Shown: piece by piece, positions 26,660-35,262 of the stretch
How the letters are laid out: the number at the start of each line of letters is the position of its first letter
Numbering within the stretch: position 1 is the stretch's first letter
Assembly: GCF_002892795.1 (NCBI RefSeq)
Contig: NZ_PJMC01000001.1
Coordinates: 1-64,000, forward strand
Direction of reading: 5' to 3'
Source: Arthrobacter sp. AFG20
GTDB lineage: Bacteria; Actinomycetota; Actinomycetes; Actinomycetales; Micrococcaceae
Length of the DNA: 64,000 bases
Notes under the pieces: generated by a model
The model's database searches: none
What the model was told of the DNA's origin: nothing
The model's input: the letters and a program-made list of their open reading frames with translations, nothing else
Made by a program: the position numbers and the translations under genes

Positions 26660-27937
26660 TCAGGCTTCCCGGGAGATAGTTTCCTTGGTGGAAGTCACTT
26701 CGTCCGGCTGGAGCGGGGTACCGCCGCTGGGGCGGTTGAAGCTCTGAGTCAGCATGCCGATGATGGACCGCTTGCCCTGGCTCTTGTTGTAGACGTCGAA
26801 CGCGACGGCGATCAGCAGGACCAGACCCTTGATGATCTGGGTCAGGTCGGCGCCGACGCCGAGGAGCTGCAGGCCGTTGTTCAGCACGGCCATGACGAGG
26901 CCACCGACGATCGAGCCGATCACGGTGCCCACACCGCCGGTCACCGCTGCGCCGCCGATGAAGACTGCGGCAATGGCGTCCAGTTCCCAACCCACGCCGT
27001 CGAACGGTCCGGAGGCCGTGGAGCGGCCCACGAAGATCATGCCCGCGAGGCCGGCCAGGATTGCCATGTTCATCATGACCAGGAAGTTGACCTTCTTGGA
27101 CTGGACGCCGGAGAGCTCGGCGGCGTGGCGGTTGCCGCCCACCGCGTAGATGTGGCGGCCGACGACGGTCTTGGAGGCGATGAAACCGTAGATCAGGACC
27201 AGGACGGCGAGGATGAGGCCGGGGATGGGGAAGGACGTGCCCGGGCGGCCTGTGGCAAACAGGTAGGTGGCGTAGAGGATCGCGCCGCAGACCAGCACCA
27301 GCTTGGTGATGACCACCCAGCCTTCGGGAACCTCGGCGCCGAGGGCCTTGGCAGTGCGGCGGGAGCGGAGTTCGCTGAAGACCACGAAGGCTGCGCCAAG
27401 AAGGCCCAGAAGCAGTGTCAGGTTGTTGAAGCCGGTGTTGGGGCCCACCTCGGGCAGGTACCCGGAGCCGATGTACTGGAAGTCCGAGGGGACCGGGATG
27501 GTGTTGGACTTGCCCACGAACTGGTTGAAGCCGCGGAACAGGAGCATGCCGGCCAGCGTGACGATGAACGCGGGGATGCCCACGTAGGCCGTCCAGAACC
27601 CTTGCCAGGCTCCGATCAGGGCACCGAGGGCGAGGCCGAGCAGAATGCCCGCGTACCAGGGGATGCCCCAGTCGCGGATGGCGAGGGCCACCGTGACGCC
27701 GACGAAGGCCGCCACGGATCCGACTGACAGGTCGATGTGGCCGGCGATGATCACCAGCACCATGCCGATAGCGAGGATCAGGATGTAGGAGTTGCCGTTG
27801 AAGAGGTTGATCACGTTGCCCGGTGTCAGCGTGCGGCCCTCGGTGGCGAATTGGAAGAAGACGATCAGTGCAACCAAGGCGAAGATCATGCCGAATTGGC
27901 GGGTGTTGCCGCCAAAGAGCTTCTTGAGCGCGTTCAT
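26660..27937 (-). CDS. mmsB: Multiple-monosaccharide ABC transporter permease
   Basis: 425 residues with about ten to eleven hydrophobic segments. Typical of the XylH/GguB/MmsB branch are the long central insertion and GGNRHAAELSGVQSKKVNF, the EAA-like cytoplasmic loop of carbohydrate ABC permeases. Other marks are GHIDLSVGSVAAFVGV near residue 65 and FIGGAAVTGGVGTVIGSIVG. It forms the membrane channel as a homodimer with the double ATPase. The N-terminal FALVALIVFFQFATEGRTLT matches the first helix of this branch. The spacing to neighbours of 44-54 bp supports one transcript. Confidence 0.93.
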   Translation of the reverse strand: MNALKKLFGGNTRQFGMIFALVALIVFFQFATEGRTLTPGNVINLFNGNSYILILAIGMVLVIIAGHIDLSVGSVAAFVGVTVALAIRDWGIPWYAGILLGLALGALIGAWQGFWTAYVGIPAFIVTLAGMLLFRGFNQFVGKSNTIPVPSDFQYIGSGYLPEVGPNTGFNNLTLLLGLLGAAFVVFSELRSRRTAKALGAEVPEGWVVITKLVLVCGAILYATYLFATGRPGTSFPIPGLILAVLVLIYGFIASKTVVGRHIYAVGGNRHAAELSGVQSKKVNFLVMMNMAILAGLAGMIFVGRSTASGPFDGVGWELDAIAAVFIGGAAVTGGVGTVIGSIVGGLVMAVLNNGLQLLGVGADLTQIIKGLVLLIAVAFDVYNKSQGKRSIIGMLTQSFNRPSGGTPLQPDEVTSTKETISREA

Positions 27938-27981
27938 TGTGTCAGTCCTTGTTCTGGAAGGTTCTGGAGGATTCCAGAGGG

Positions 27982-29538
27982 TCAGGCGGTTTTTCGGGCG
28001 GAGGTCATGAGTTTCATCAGGCTTTCCTGGCTGGCGTCGTCTTTATCCAGGACGCCGGTGATGGACCCTTCGAAGATGGTGTAGATGCGGTCCGAGAGGC
28101 CCAGCAGTTCAGGGAGTTCGGAGGAGATGACGATGACGCCCTTGCCCTGGTTGGCCAGCTGCTGGATGATCCCGTAGATCTCGTACTTGGCCCCGACGTC
28201 GATGCCGCGGGTGGGCTCGTCCAGGATCAGCAGGTCCGGGTCAGTGAACATCCACTTGGCCAGGACCACCTTTTGCTGGTTGCCGCCGGAGAGCTTGGCC
28301 ACGCCTTCCTCCACGGATGGCGTCTTGGTCCGCAGCGACTTGCGGTACTGCTCGGCCACGGTGAATTCCTTGTTGGCATCCACTACGAAGTGCTTGCTGA
28401 TCTTGTGCAGTGCAGCCGAGACGGTGGTGGTCTTGATGTCGTCCAGCAGGTTCAGCCCGAGCGACTTCCGGTCCTCCGTGACGTAGCCCAGCCCGGCGTC
28501 GATGGCCTGCTTGACGTTCTTGAGGTGGAGTTCCTTGCCGTTCTTGTAGATCTGGCCACTGATGAAGCGGCCGTACGAACGGCCGAACACTGACCGTGCC
28601 AGTTCGGTGCGGCCGGCGCCCATGAGCCCCGCGAAGCCCACGATCTCGCCGCGGCGGACGAAGAAGTTGGAGCTCTTGCACACCAGGCGGTCCTGGATCT
28701 GCGGGTGCCCGACATTCCAGTTCTTCACCTCGAAGAGCACCTCGCCGATTTTCGGCTCGTGGTCCGGGAAGCGTGATTCCAGCGTGCGTCCCACCATGCC
28801 CTTGATGATGCGGTCCTCGTCGACGCCGTCGGCCTTGACGTTCAGGGTTTCGATCGACTTGCCGTCGCGGATGATCGTGATCTCATCCGCGATCTGTTCG
28901 ATCTCGTTCAGCTTGTGGGAAATGATGATGGACGTGATCCCGCGGCCCTTCAGGCCCAGGATCAGGTCCAGCAGGTGCTGGGAGTCGGATTCGTTCAGGG
29001 CGGCCGTGGGCTCGTCCAGGATGAGGAGCTTCACGGACTTGTTCAGCGCCTTGGCGATCTCCACCAACTGCTGCTTGCCGACACCGATTTCCTTGATCGG
29101 GGTGTCGGGGTCCTCGCGGAGACCGACCCGGGCGAGCAGTTCCCGTGAGCGGGTGCGGGCTTCGGCCCAGTCGATCACGCCGCGCTTGACCGGCTCGTTG
29201 CCCAGGAAGATGTTCTCCGTGATGGAGAGCTCCGGGATGAGCGCCAGCTCCTGGTGGATGATCACGATGCCCGCGTGCTCGCTGGCCCGGATGTCCTTGA
29301 ACTGCTGGACCTCGCTCTGGTAGACGATGTCGCCGGTGTAGCTGCCGTAGGGGTACACGCCGGAGAGGACCTTCATCAGGGTGGACTTTCCGGCCCCGTT
29401 TTCCCCGCAGATCGCGTGGATCTCGCCGGCCTTCACCCTGAGGCTGACATCGGACAAGGCTTTAACGCCCGGGAACTCCTTGGTGATGGAGCGCATCTCC
29501 AGGAGAACCGGCTCGCTTTGCGTGTTGAGGGACGTCAT
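27982..29538 (-). CDS. mmsA: Multiple-monosaccharide ABC transporter, double ATPase
   Basis: 518 residues with two fused ABC domains. Domain 1: Walker [14 protein letters not shown], signature region [15 protein letters not shown] (degenerate compared with LSGGQ), Walker [12 protein letters not shown]. Domain 2: a degenerate Walker A around [17 protein letters not shown], signature [15 protein letters not shown], Walker [15 protein letters not shown]. This two-domain layout and the asymmetry are typical of XylG/AraG/GguA. It energises uptake together with the permease and ChvE-like protein. The first gene of the operon, it has a ROK-type operator about 90-110 bp upstream. Confidence 0.94.
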   Translation of the reverse strand: MTSLNTQSEPVLLEMRSITKEFPGVKALSDVSLRVKAGEIHAICGENGAGKSTLMKVLSGVYPYGSYTGDIVYQSEVQQFKDIRASEHAGIVIIHQELALIPELSITENIFLGNEPVKRGVIDWAEARTRSRELLARVGLREDPDTPIKEIGVGKQQLVEIAKALNKSVKLLILDEPTAALNESDSQHLLDLILGLKGRGITSIIISHKLNEIEQIADEITIIRDGKSIETLNVKADGVDEDRIIKGMVGRTLESRFPDHEPKIGEVLFEVKNWNVGHPQIQDRLVCKSSNFFVRRGEIVGFAGLMGAGRTELARSVFGRSYGRFISGQIYKNGKELHLKNVKQAIDAGLGYVTEDRKSLGLNLLDDIKTTTVSAALHKISKHFVVDANKEFTVAEQYRKSLRTKTPSVEEGVAKLSGGNQQKVVLAKWMFTDPDLLILDEPTRGIDVGAKYEIYGIIQQLANQGKGVIVISSELPELLGLSDRIYTIFEGSITGVLDKDDASQESLMKLMTSARKTA

Positions 29539-29625
29539 GTGCCCTTACGCCTCCAATGCATTGACTTCGTTGTCTTCCCTGCAATTCGCAGGGCCGTCTG
29601 ATGAAAAAGTAGATGGAGCATGCCG

Positions 29626-29649
29626 TTGTCGTCAAGTCTTTAACGCAAC
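29626..29649 (-). promoter_or_regulatory. Probable ROK operator before the sugar ABC operon
   Basis: Plus strand TTGTCGTCAAG then TCTTTAACGCAAC; on the minus strand GTTGCGTTAAAGACTTGACGACAA. It matches the site before the repressor gene at 20 of 24 positions. The embedded TTGACG followed 18 bp later by TACTTT could be the operon's -35/-10 pair, so binding would block the promoter. Confidence 0.65.
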
Positions 29650-29666
29650 TGCGGGATAACGAAACG

Positions 29667-30857
29667 CTACGTACGCCGGATTCCGGCGTGCTGGAAGACC
29701 AAGGACGCGGCACCCAGGGCCTCTGCGCGGTCATTCAGCGACGACATGGTCAAAGTGGTGGTTTCACCGATGACCGGCACGGCGTGCCGCACCAATCCGC
29801 GTCGGATGGGGTCCAGCAGGATGTCGCCCAGCCCGGCCAGGGGGCCGCCCACCACGATCACCTCGGGATTGATCAGGTTGGCCACGTTCCCGAGAGCCCG
29901 GCCCACCGCAAGGCCGGCGTCGTCCACCACGCGCAGGGTGGCGGCATCCCTCGCCAGGGCGTTCCGAACGATGTCCTCAGGGGTAAGCGGGCGCTCCTCG
30001 CCCCGGCCCAGCAACTCGATCATGGTGGTGGTGGAGGCGATGGTTTCCAGGCACCCCCTGTTGCCGCAGCGGCAGATCAGGCCGTGTTCGTGGATGGTCG
30101 CGTGGCCGATTTCACCGGTGATCCCGACGTTGCCGTAGTACGGATTGCCGTTGAGGATCAGGCCCGCACCAATGCCGGAACCGATCTTCATGAAGAGCAG
30201 GTTGCTGATGCCGCTGTGCGGTCCCCACGTGACCTCGGACAGGGCGCCCAGATTCGAGTCATTGTCTATGAAAATGGGGAACTGGAACGCCTCTTCGAGG
30301 CGTTCCAGGATGTCAATGCCCACCCACTCAGGCAGGATCGCCCCCTGCGCGACGGTGCTGGTCCGGCGGTCGATTGGGCCGGGGATTCCGACGCCGGCAC
30401 CTACCACGGCGCTGCGCTCCACTCCGCTGTCCGCCAGCAGTTTATCGAGCAGGACGACGGCGGCCTGGATGCCCTGTTCCGCCTGGTGGCCAAGGGGCAG
30501 GAGCACCGATTCCTCGGCGATGATGTGGTAACTGAGCGAAGCGAGAACCACCCGCAGGTGCCGCCGGCCAAAGTCGATGCCCACCGCCACGGCACCGTTG
30601 CTGTTGAGCCGGACGTTCAGTGCGCGCCGCCCTGAACTGGTGGTCGGCTCGGTGGAGGCGAGGCCAGAGTCTTGCATGATTTTGACGATGTTGGACACTG
30701 TCGCGGTGGACAGACCCGTCTGCCGCGCGAGCTCCGCCTGGGTCGAGGGGCCGTTGAGCAGGCATTCGATGATCCGCTGTTGGTTCAGGTGCCTGAGCGC
30801 GGATTGCGACCCTGGGTTTTTGGTTCGGCTCCTCGTTGAGCTCGATGGTGAGGGCAT
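29667..30857 (-). CDS. ROK-family transcriptional repressor
   Basis: 396 residues. The N-terminal winged helix (about residues 15-75) has LNQQRIIECLLN, the HTH TQAELARQTGLSTATVSNIV and the wing EPTTSSGRRALNV. The ROK sugar-kinase-like domain follows: GIDFGRRHLRVV, IGSGIGAGLILNG, GEIGHATIHEHG and the zinc site CRCGNRGCLET. Such XylR/NagC-like repressors release DNA on binding a sugar. It is divergent in logic from nothing but precedes the monosaccharide ABC operon on the same strand, and identical-looking operators sit before both. The start codon has no clear ribosome site. Confidence 0.92.
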   Translation of the reverse strand: MPSPSSSTRSRTKNPGSQSALRHLNQQRIIECLLNGPSTQAELARQTGLSTATVSNIVKIMQDSGLASTEPTTSSGRRALNVRLNSNGAVAVGIDFGRRHLRVVLASLSYHIIAEESVLLPLGHQAEQGIQAAVVLLDKLLADSGVERSAVVGAGVGIPGPIDRRTSTVAQGAILPEWVGIDILERLEEAFQFPIFIDNDSNLGALSEVTWGPHSGISNLLFMKIGSGIGAGLILNGNPYYGNVGITGEIGHATIHEHGLICRCGNRGCLETIASTTTMIELLGRGEERPLTPEDIVRNALARDAATLRVVDDAGLAVGRALGNVANLINPEVIVVGGPLAGLGDILLDPIRRGLVRHAVPVIGETTTLTMSSLNDRAEALGAASLVFQHAGIRRT

Positions 30858-30884
30858 GAAATGAACATTGCACCATCAGCAGCC

Positions 30885-30908
30885 TTGTAGTCAAGAAGTT
30901 AACGCAAC
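30885..30908 (-). promoter_or_regulatory. Probable ROK operator before the repressor gene
   Basis: Plus strand TTGTAGTCAAG then AAGTTAACGCAAC; minus strand GTTGCGTTAACTTCTTGACTACAA. It contains a TTGACT hexamer that would serve as -35, implying autoregulation of the repressor. Confidence 0.65.
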
Positions 30909-31061
30909 GCGCCGCATATGGAAGGGCGCGGGCGCCGGGCAATCTGTCCCACCGGCAGCACCATACGGTGCAAATGGGCCGAATCGGCGGCCGCTGCCGC
31001 GGATACGCTGAAGGAAACGGCGTCCAGTGTTGGGCGTCCACGAAGACTTGAGGTGATCACG

Positions 31062-31892
31062 GTGAAGCTGGCGCTGATGCAGGCGAACTCCAGTGTGTTG
31101 GACATTGAACGGAACTGCGCAGCCATCGACCGGGCGGCTCAGAGGGCTGCGGAAGCGGGTGCTGCCGTGCTCCTGACCCCCGAACTTTTCCCGGTGGGTT
31201 ACGCGCCGCTGCGCGTCAGGGCTGAGCTGGACCCCGAAACCCTGCCGGGCATCCGGCGCACCCTTGCCGGCATCGCTGCGAGGCACCGGATCGCCCTCGT
31301 CTACAGCCTGCCCGCGGTCATGGCCGGCGGGCAGTGGCAGATCACCGCGACAGTCCTGGACGGCCGCGGGGACGAACTCCTGAGCTACGCCAAGGTCCAC
31401 CTTTTTGGCCCGGAGGAGCGCAAGGCGTTCAGCCCCGCGGAAGCAGCCCCCGCCGTCGTCGATCTGGCCGGAATCAAAACCTCGCTGGCCATCTGCTACG
31501 ACGTGGAGTTCCCCGAGACGGTCCGCGCGGCCGCCACGGCCGGCGCCGACCTGCTCCTGGTACCCACGGCGCTGGCCCACGGCTTCGAAGCAGTGCCGCA
31601 GGTGCTGCTGCGGGCCCGCGCACTGGAGAGCCAGCTGACAGTGGCCTACGCCAACCACTCCGGGGAGGAGGACGGCTGCACCTTCCTGGGTGGAAGCGTC
31701 ATTGCCGGCCCCGACGGCGAACTGCTCGCTGCTGCCGGTCCCCACCCGGAACTGCTGTATGCGGAGGTCAGCGCCGAGGCGGCCCGCGAGGCACGGGATG
31801 CCGTGCCCTATCTGCGCGAACGGCGGCCCGATGTTTACCGCGCCTGGGAAGAGAGCGGCAGGGAAAAGAACGGCGGCGCCAAGCCCTCCTAG
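31062..31892 (+). CDS. Carbon-nitrogen hydrolase, DavA-like omega-amidase
   Basis: 276 residues from a GTG with GAGGTG upstream; the open frame extends to 30918 but without a ribosome site. It is a nitrilase-superfamily hydrolase with the Glu-Lys-Cys triad: TPELFPVGY, YAKVHLFGPEE and AICYDVEFPE. The length and motifs, including the end PYLRERRPDVYRAW, resemble 5-aminovaleramidase (DavA, about 264 residues). It probably hydrolyses the amide made by the flavin monooxygenase at 35263. Other amino-acid amides (4-guanidinobutyramide, indoleacetamide) are possible. It stands apart from the monooxygenase gene by a regulator and a permease. Confidence 0.8.
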   Translation: MKLALMQANSSVLDIERNCAAIDRAAQRAAEAGAAVLLTPELFPVGYAPLRVRAELDPETLPGIRRTLAGIAARHRIALVYSLPAVMAGGQWQITATVLDGRGDELLSYAKVHLFGPEERKAFSPAEAAPAVVDLAGIKTSLAICYDVEFPETVRAAATAGADLLLVPTALAHGFEAVPQVLLRARALESQLTVAYANHSGEEDGCTFLGGSVIAGPDGELLAAAGPHPELLYAEVSAEAAREARDAVPYLRERRPDVYRAWEESGREKNGGAKPS

Positions 31893-31901
31893 GGTGCACG
31901 C

Positions 31902-33590
31902 CTAGGCGCCGGGCGGCAACTCGTCGACGTACTGCAGCGCTATCCACAGCTCGGCCCGCACCTGCGCCTGGTTTAGGTCCGTGTCCAGCAGTTCCGCCAC
32001 TGCGTTGATCTGCCGCCGGACGCTGTTGCGGTGCAGGCCCAGCGCTTTTGCAGTGGCATCCCAGTTCCCGTTCTCGCCGAGCCAGGCCCTTAGCACGGAC
32101 AGGTGCGCGGTCCGGCGGTCGCTGTCCTGGCTGAGCACCGGCTCCAGCAGCCGGCCGGCCAGCATGGTTCCGGCTTCCTCACCCAGCAGCCCGGCAACCG
32201 TCCACGTCACTTCACCCACCCTGGCGCTCTTGCCTGTGGTCTGGACGCGCTGCCGCAGCGCCGTCACCCGCTGGTAGGCGCTGCTCAGATCCGTGAGCTC
32301 GGTGGCATCCCCGATGACCAGCCGCCACCCGAGCTTCTCGATTTCGCCCAGTAGTGCGTCGTCCACCCTGAGCCGGGTGATGGCGGCGAAGCCGTAGTCC
32401 GTGAGCTCCACGAGCTTCGTGTCGAACAGGCGGCGCCACTGCAGCAGCTCCCGTACGGGGCTCTCGCCGGCGCGCCCGGCGGCCCGCCCCGCCGCCTGCT
32501 CCGGCCGGTTGCCTTGCTCCGCCCCGATTCCCTGCGCTGCCCTGCTTCCCTGCACGATGCGCAGCGGACCGGACCGCGTGGAGGAAGTGCTCTGGGCCAG
32601 CAGGTCGCGGAGCCCGTTGATGTGCCGCGCCCCGCCGGCGGACAGGCTGTCCGGATGCAGCAGCAGCGACGTCGCCAGCTGGCTCGGCGCCAGCGACCCG
32701 CTGGTCCGTTGCCGGACCAAGAGCTCCAGGAGTCCGACGGCGGAGGAGACCACGCTGTTCTGCGCCGGGGTCAGGGGGACGTCAGAGCCCAGGACCAGCG
32801 CGCCGAGGTTGGCGTCGCGGGTGCTCCGCAGCGGATGCCCGAACACGAGCCGGGAGCCGGGGCGGTCCAGGGAATCCATCTCCACGCGGGGACCGCTGCC
32901 GCCCAGGAGCCGGCCGAGCAGGGGCTGCAGGGCCGCAACCTCGACGCCGGAGCCCGCCCGGGCGCGCACCCGCCCGTCGGCGCCCAGCAGCATGGCCCAC
33001 ACCGGAACCCGCTGGGCCAGGGCGGCGAGCAGTTCGTGTTCCGGCCGTGCGGAAAGGACGGCCCGCATCAGCTGCCGGTTGGTGTCGGCGAGGTGCCGGA
33101 ACAGTTTGGCGTTGTCCGATTCGAGGAGCCGGGAGAACTCGAGGCCAATGGCAGCGAACGGGACCGTGCTCGGCACCTGGACCAGAGTCAGGTTGTGCCG
33201 CACGCAGGCGTCCACCACGGTCTCCGGAACAGCACTGAAGTAGGGCTCCAGGCCGAAGCCGAGTGCCACCACCCCGGCCTGCACCAGGCGCCGCACATAG
33301 GCGTCGACCCCGGCGCCGCCGCCCGCGCCGCCAACGAAGGGCAACCCCGCCGTGAGGAGAAATTCGCCGTCGAGCAGGTAGGGCGTGGGGTCCTCCAGCT
33401 CACTCGGCTCGACCCACCGCAGCAGGCCGGAACCGTAGCCGCCGTCGTGCAGCATCTCAAGCTCGGAAGGCAGCTTCGCGAGGAGCTGGTCTAGGGTGAC
33501 CCCGCTCTGATGTTCCACCGCCGAACCGCCCGCCGGAGGGGTTCCGCCAGCCGGCTCAGATACACCGACCTGTTGTGCATTACGTCCCAT
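31902..33590 (-). CDS. PucR-family transcriptional regulator
   Basis: 562 residues from the ATG at 33590; a GTG at 33617 would add nine residues, and neither has a clear ribosome site. The N-terminal PucR domain (about residues 30-150) begins VTLDQLLAKLPSELEML and includes EFLLTAGLPFVGG. The C-terminal PucR HTH has LRAWLGENGNWDATAKALGL and HRNSVRRQINAVAELL. PucR regulators usually control purine, amine or amino-acid catabolism. It is divergent from the amino-acid permease and convergent with the amidase, so it very likely controls this amino-acid pathway. The linker is unusually Gly/Ala/Arg-rich. Confidence 0.87.
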   Translation of the reverse strand: MGRNAQQVGVSEPAGGTPPAGGSAVEHQSGVTLDQLLAKLPSELEMLHDGGYGSGLLRWVEPSELEDPTPYLLDGEFLLTAGLPFVGGAGGGAGVDAYVRRLVQAGVVALGFGLEPYFSAVPETVVDACVRHNLTLVQVPSTVPFAAIGLEFSRLLESDNAKLFRHLADTNRQLMRAVLSARPEHELLAALAQRVPVWAMLLGADGRVRARAGSGVEVAALQPLLGRLLGGSGPRVEMDSLDRPGSRLVFGHPLRSTRDANLGALVLGSDVPLTPAQNSVVSSAVGLLELLVRQRTSGSLAPSQLATSLLLHPDSLSAGGARHINGLRDLLAQSTSSTRSGPLRIVQGSRAAQGIGAEQGNRPEQAAGRAAGRAGESPVRELLQWRRLFDTKLVELTDYGFAAITRLRVDDALLGEIEKLGWRLVIGDATELTDLSSAYQRVTALRQRVQTTGKSARVGEVTWTVAGLLGEEAGTMLAGRLLEPVLSQDSDRRTAHLSVLRAWLGENGNWDATAKALGLHRNSVRRQINAVAELLDTDLNQAQVRAELWIALQYVDELPPGA

Positions 33591-33687
33591 GCCAGAACAC
33601 TCTAGGTCATTTTGCACAGCATTGAGAGGTGACTCACACGCCTAGGCTGGAGCAACGGAAAGCCCCACTACTCACGAACGGACGTCA

Positions 33688-35229
33688 ATGATGACTGTGC
33701 CCACCCAAACAGGACAGCGGCCTCCCGTGCAGGCCGGCCGCCCCGGACTGGCAGCCCAGCTGCTCCGTCGCAAGCCGATCGGGCAGATGGTCCAGGAAGC
33801 CGAGACGGGCCATGGCGGAACCCGTCTGGTGCGCAGCTTCGGGGTCCTGCAGCTGACGATGATCAGCGTGGGCGCCACCCTCGGCACCGGCATCCTGGTG
33901 ATCCTGGGCGAGTCCGTGCCGCTGGCGGGGCCGGCCATCTGGATCTCATTCGCCATCGCCGGGCTTGCCGCGCTGCTGTCCGCCGTCTCCTACGCGGAAA
34001 TGGCCGGCCTGGTGCCGGCGGCGGGCTCGAGCTACTCGTACACGTACGCCACCATGGGTGAGGGCATGGCCTGGGTCTGCGGCTGGTGTCTTGTGCTCGA
34101 ATACGCCGTTTCCGTAGCCGCCGTTGCCGTGGGTGCCGGCCAGTACGTCAACGAAGCGCTGGCGGTTTTCGGGCAGGCCCTGCCCGATGCTGTCTCACAG
34201 CCGCCGGGAGGCGGCGGTGTGGTCAACGTCCCGGCCATGATCATCGTGGTGCTGGCCATGGTCCTACTGGTCCGCGGCGCCAAGGAAAGCGCGTGGATCA
34301 ATACCGCCATCGTGCTGGTCAAGGTGGGCATCCTCGTCTTCTTCTGCGCCGTGGCCTTCACCGCCTTCAACGGCGGCCACTTCGAACCGCTCCTGCCGAT
34401 GGGGGCCGCCGGTGTTTCCGCTGCTGCGTCCCGGGTGTTCTTCTCCTACATCGGCTTCGATGCCGCCTCCACCGCCGGCGAGGAAGCCCGCAACCCCAAG
34501 CGAGACCTGCCCCGGGCCATCATGCTCTCCATGCTGATCGTCACCACCATCTATGTGCTGGTTGCCGTTGCCGCCATCGGCGCCCGCCCGTGGGGCTGGT
34601 TCGACGGCACCGAGGCTGCGCTGGTGAAGATTCTGGAGGAAATCACCGGACAGCCGTGGATCGCGCTGGTGTTCGCCGTCGGTGCGGTCCTTGCAATTGC
34701 CAGCATTGTGCTGACCGTCCTCTACGGGCAGACCCGCATCCTCCTGTCCATGTCCCGTGACGGCCTCGTTCCCCGCGTCTTTGGCCGCGTCTCGCACCGC
34801 ACCGGCACGCCGGTTGCCGGGACCCTGATCGTGGGCACCGCAGTCGCCCTCACCGCCGGGCTGGTCCCGCTCGGCGCCTTGGCGGACGCCACCAGCATCG
34901 GGACCCTGTTCGCCTTTGCCCTGGTCAACGTCGCCGTCATCTACCTGCGCAGGACCCGCCCTGAGCTCACGCGGACCTTCCGGGTGCCGCTGTTCCCGCT
35001 GACACCGATCCTGGGCGCGCTCATGTGCGTCTACCTGATGGCCAACCTGGGTGCAGAAACGTGGGTGACCTTCGGGATCTGGATGCTCGTGGGACTGGCC
35101 GCCTACTTCGGCTACGGCAGGCGGCACTCTCGTGTGGCCGCGCTGGGGCAGGAGGAATACCGTGAACTATCCGGCCGTGACTTTTCCCCAGCTCCCGCAT
35201 CCGCTGAAGCAACAACTCTTCACCAGTAA
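33688..35229 (+). CDS. APC-family amino-acid permease
   Basis: 513 residues with about twelve to thirteen helices. The first helix carries the APC substrate motif ISVGATLGTGILVILGE. Others: SAVSYAEMAGLVPAAGSSY (consensus amphipathic region) and RVFFSYIGFDAASTAGEEARNPKRDLP, typical of the CAT (cationic amino-acid transporter) subfamily. This fits import of lysine or arginine for the downstream flavin monooxygenase, 33 bp away on the same strand. The start is one of two adjacent ATGs (33688 or 33691). It is regulated, by position, by the divergent PucR protein. Confidence 0.9.
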   Translation: MMTVPTQTGQRPPVQAGRPGLAAQLLRRKPIGQMVQEAETGHGGTRLVRSFGVLQLTMISVGATLGTGILVILGESVPLAGPAIWISFAIAGLAALLSAVSYAEMAGLVPAAGSSYSYTYATMGEGMAWVCGWCLVLEYAVSVAAVAVGAGQYVNEALAVFGQALPDAVSQPPGGGGVVNVPAMIIVVLAMVLLVRGAKESAWINTAIVLVKVGILVFFCAVAFTAFNGGHFEPLLPMGAAGVSAAASRVFFSYIGFDAASTAGEEARNPKRDLPRAIMLSMLIVTTIYVLVAVAAIGARPWGWFDGTEAALVKILEEITGQPWIALVFAVGAVLAIASIVLTVLYGQTRILLSMSRDGLVPRVFGRVSHRTGTPVAGTLIVGTAVALTAGLVPLGALADATSIGTLFAFALVNVAVIYLRRTRPELTRTFRVPLFPLTPILGALMCVYLMANLGAETWVTFGIWMLVGLAAYFGYGRRHSRVAALGQEEYRELSGRDFSPAPASAEATTLHQ

Positions 35230-35262
35230 GACAACACACGAGACCACGGAGACAGACCTTCC

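Noticed and set aside
25466..27727. A 753-codon plus-strand frame opposite the sugar ABC operon
   Set aside because: Shadow of the binding protein and permease genes; low-quality Gly/Val/Asp translation.
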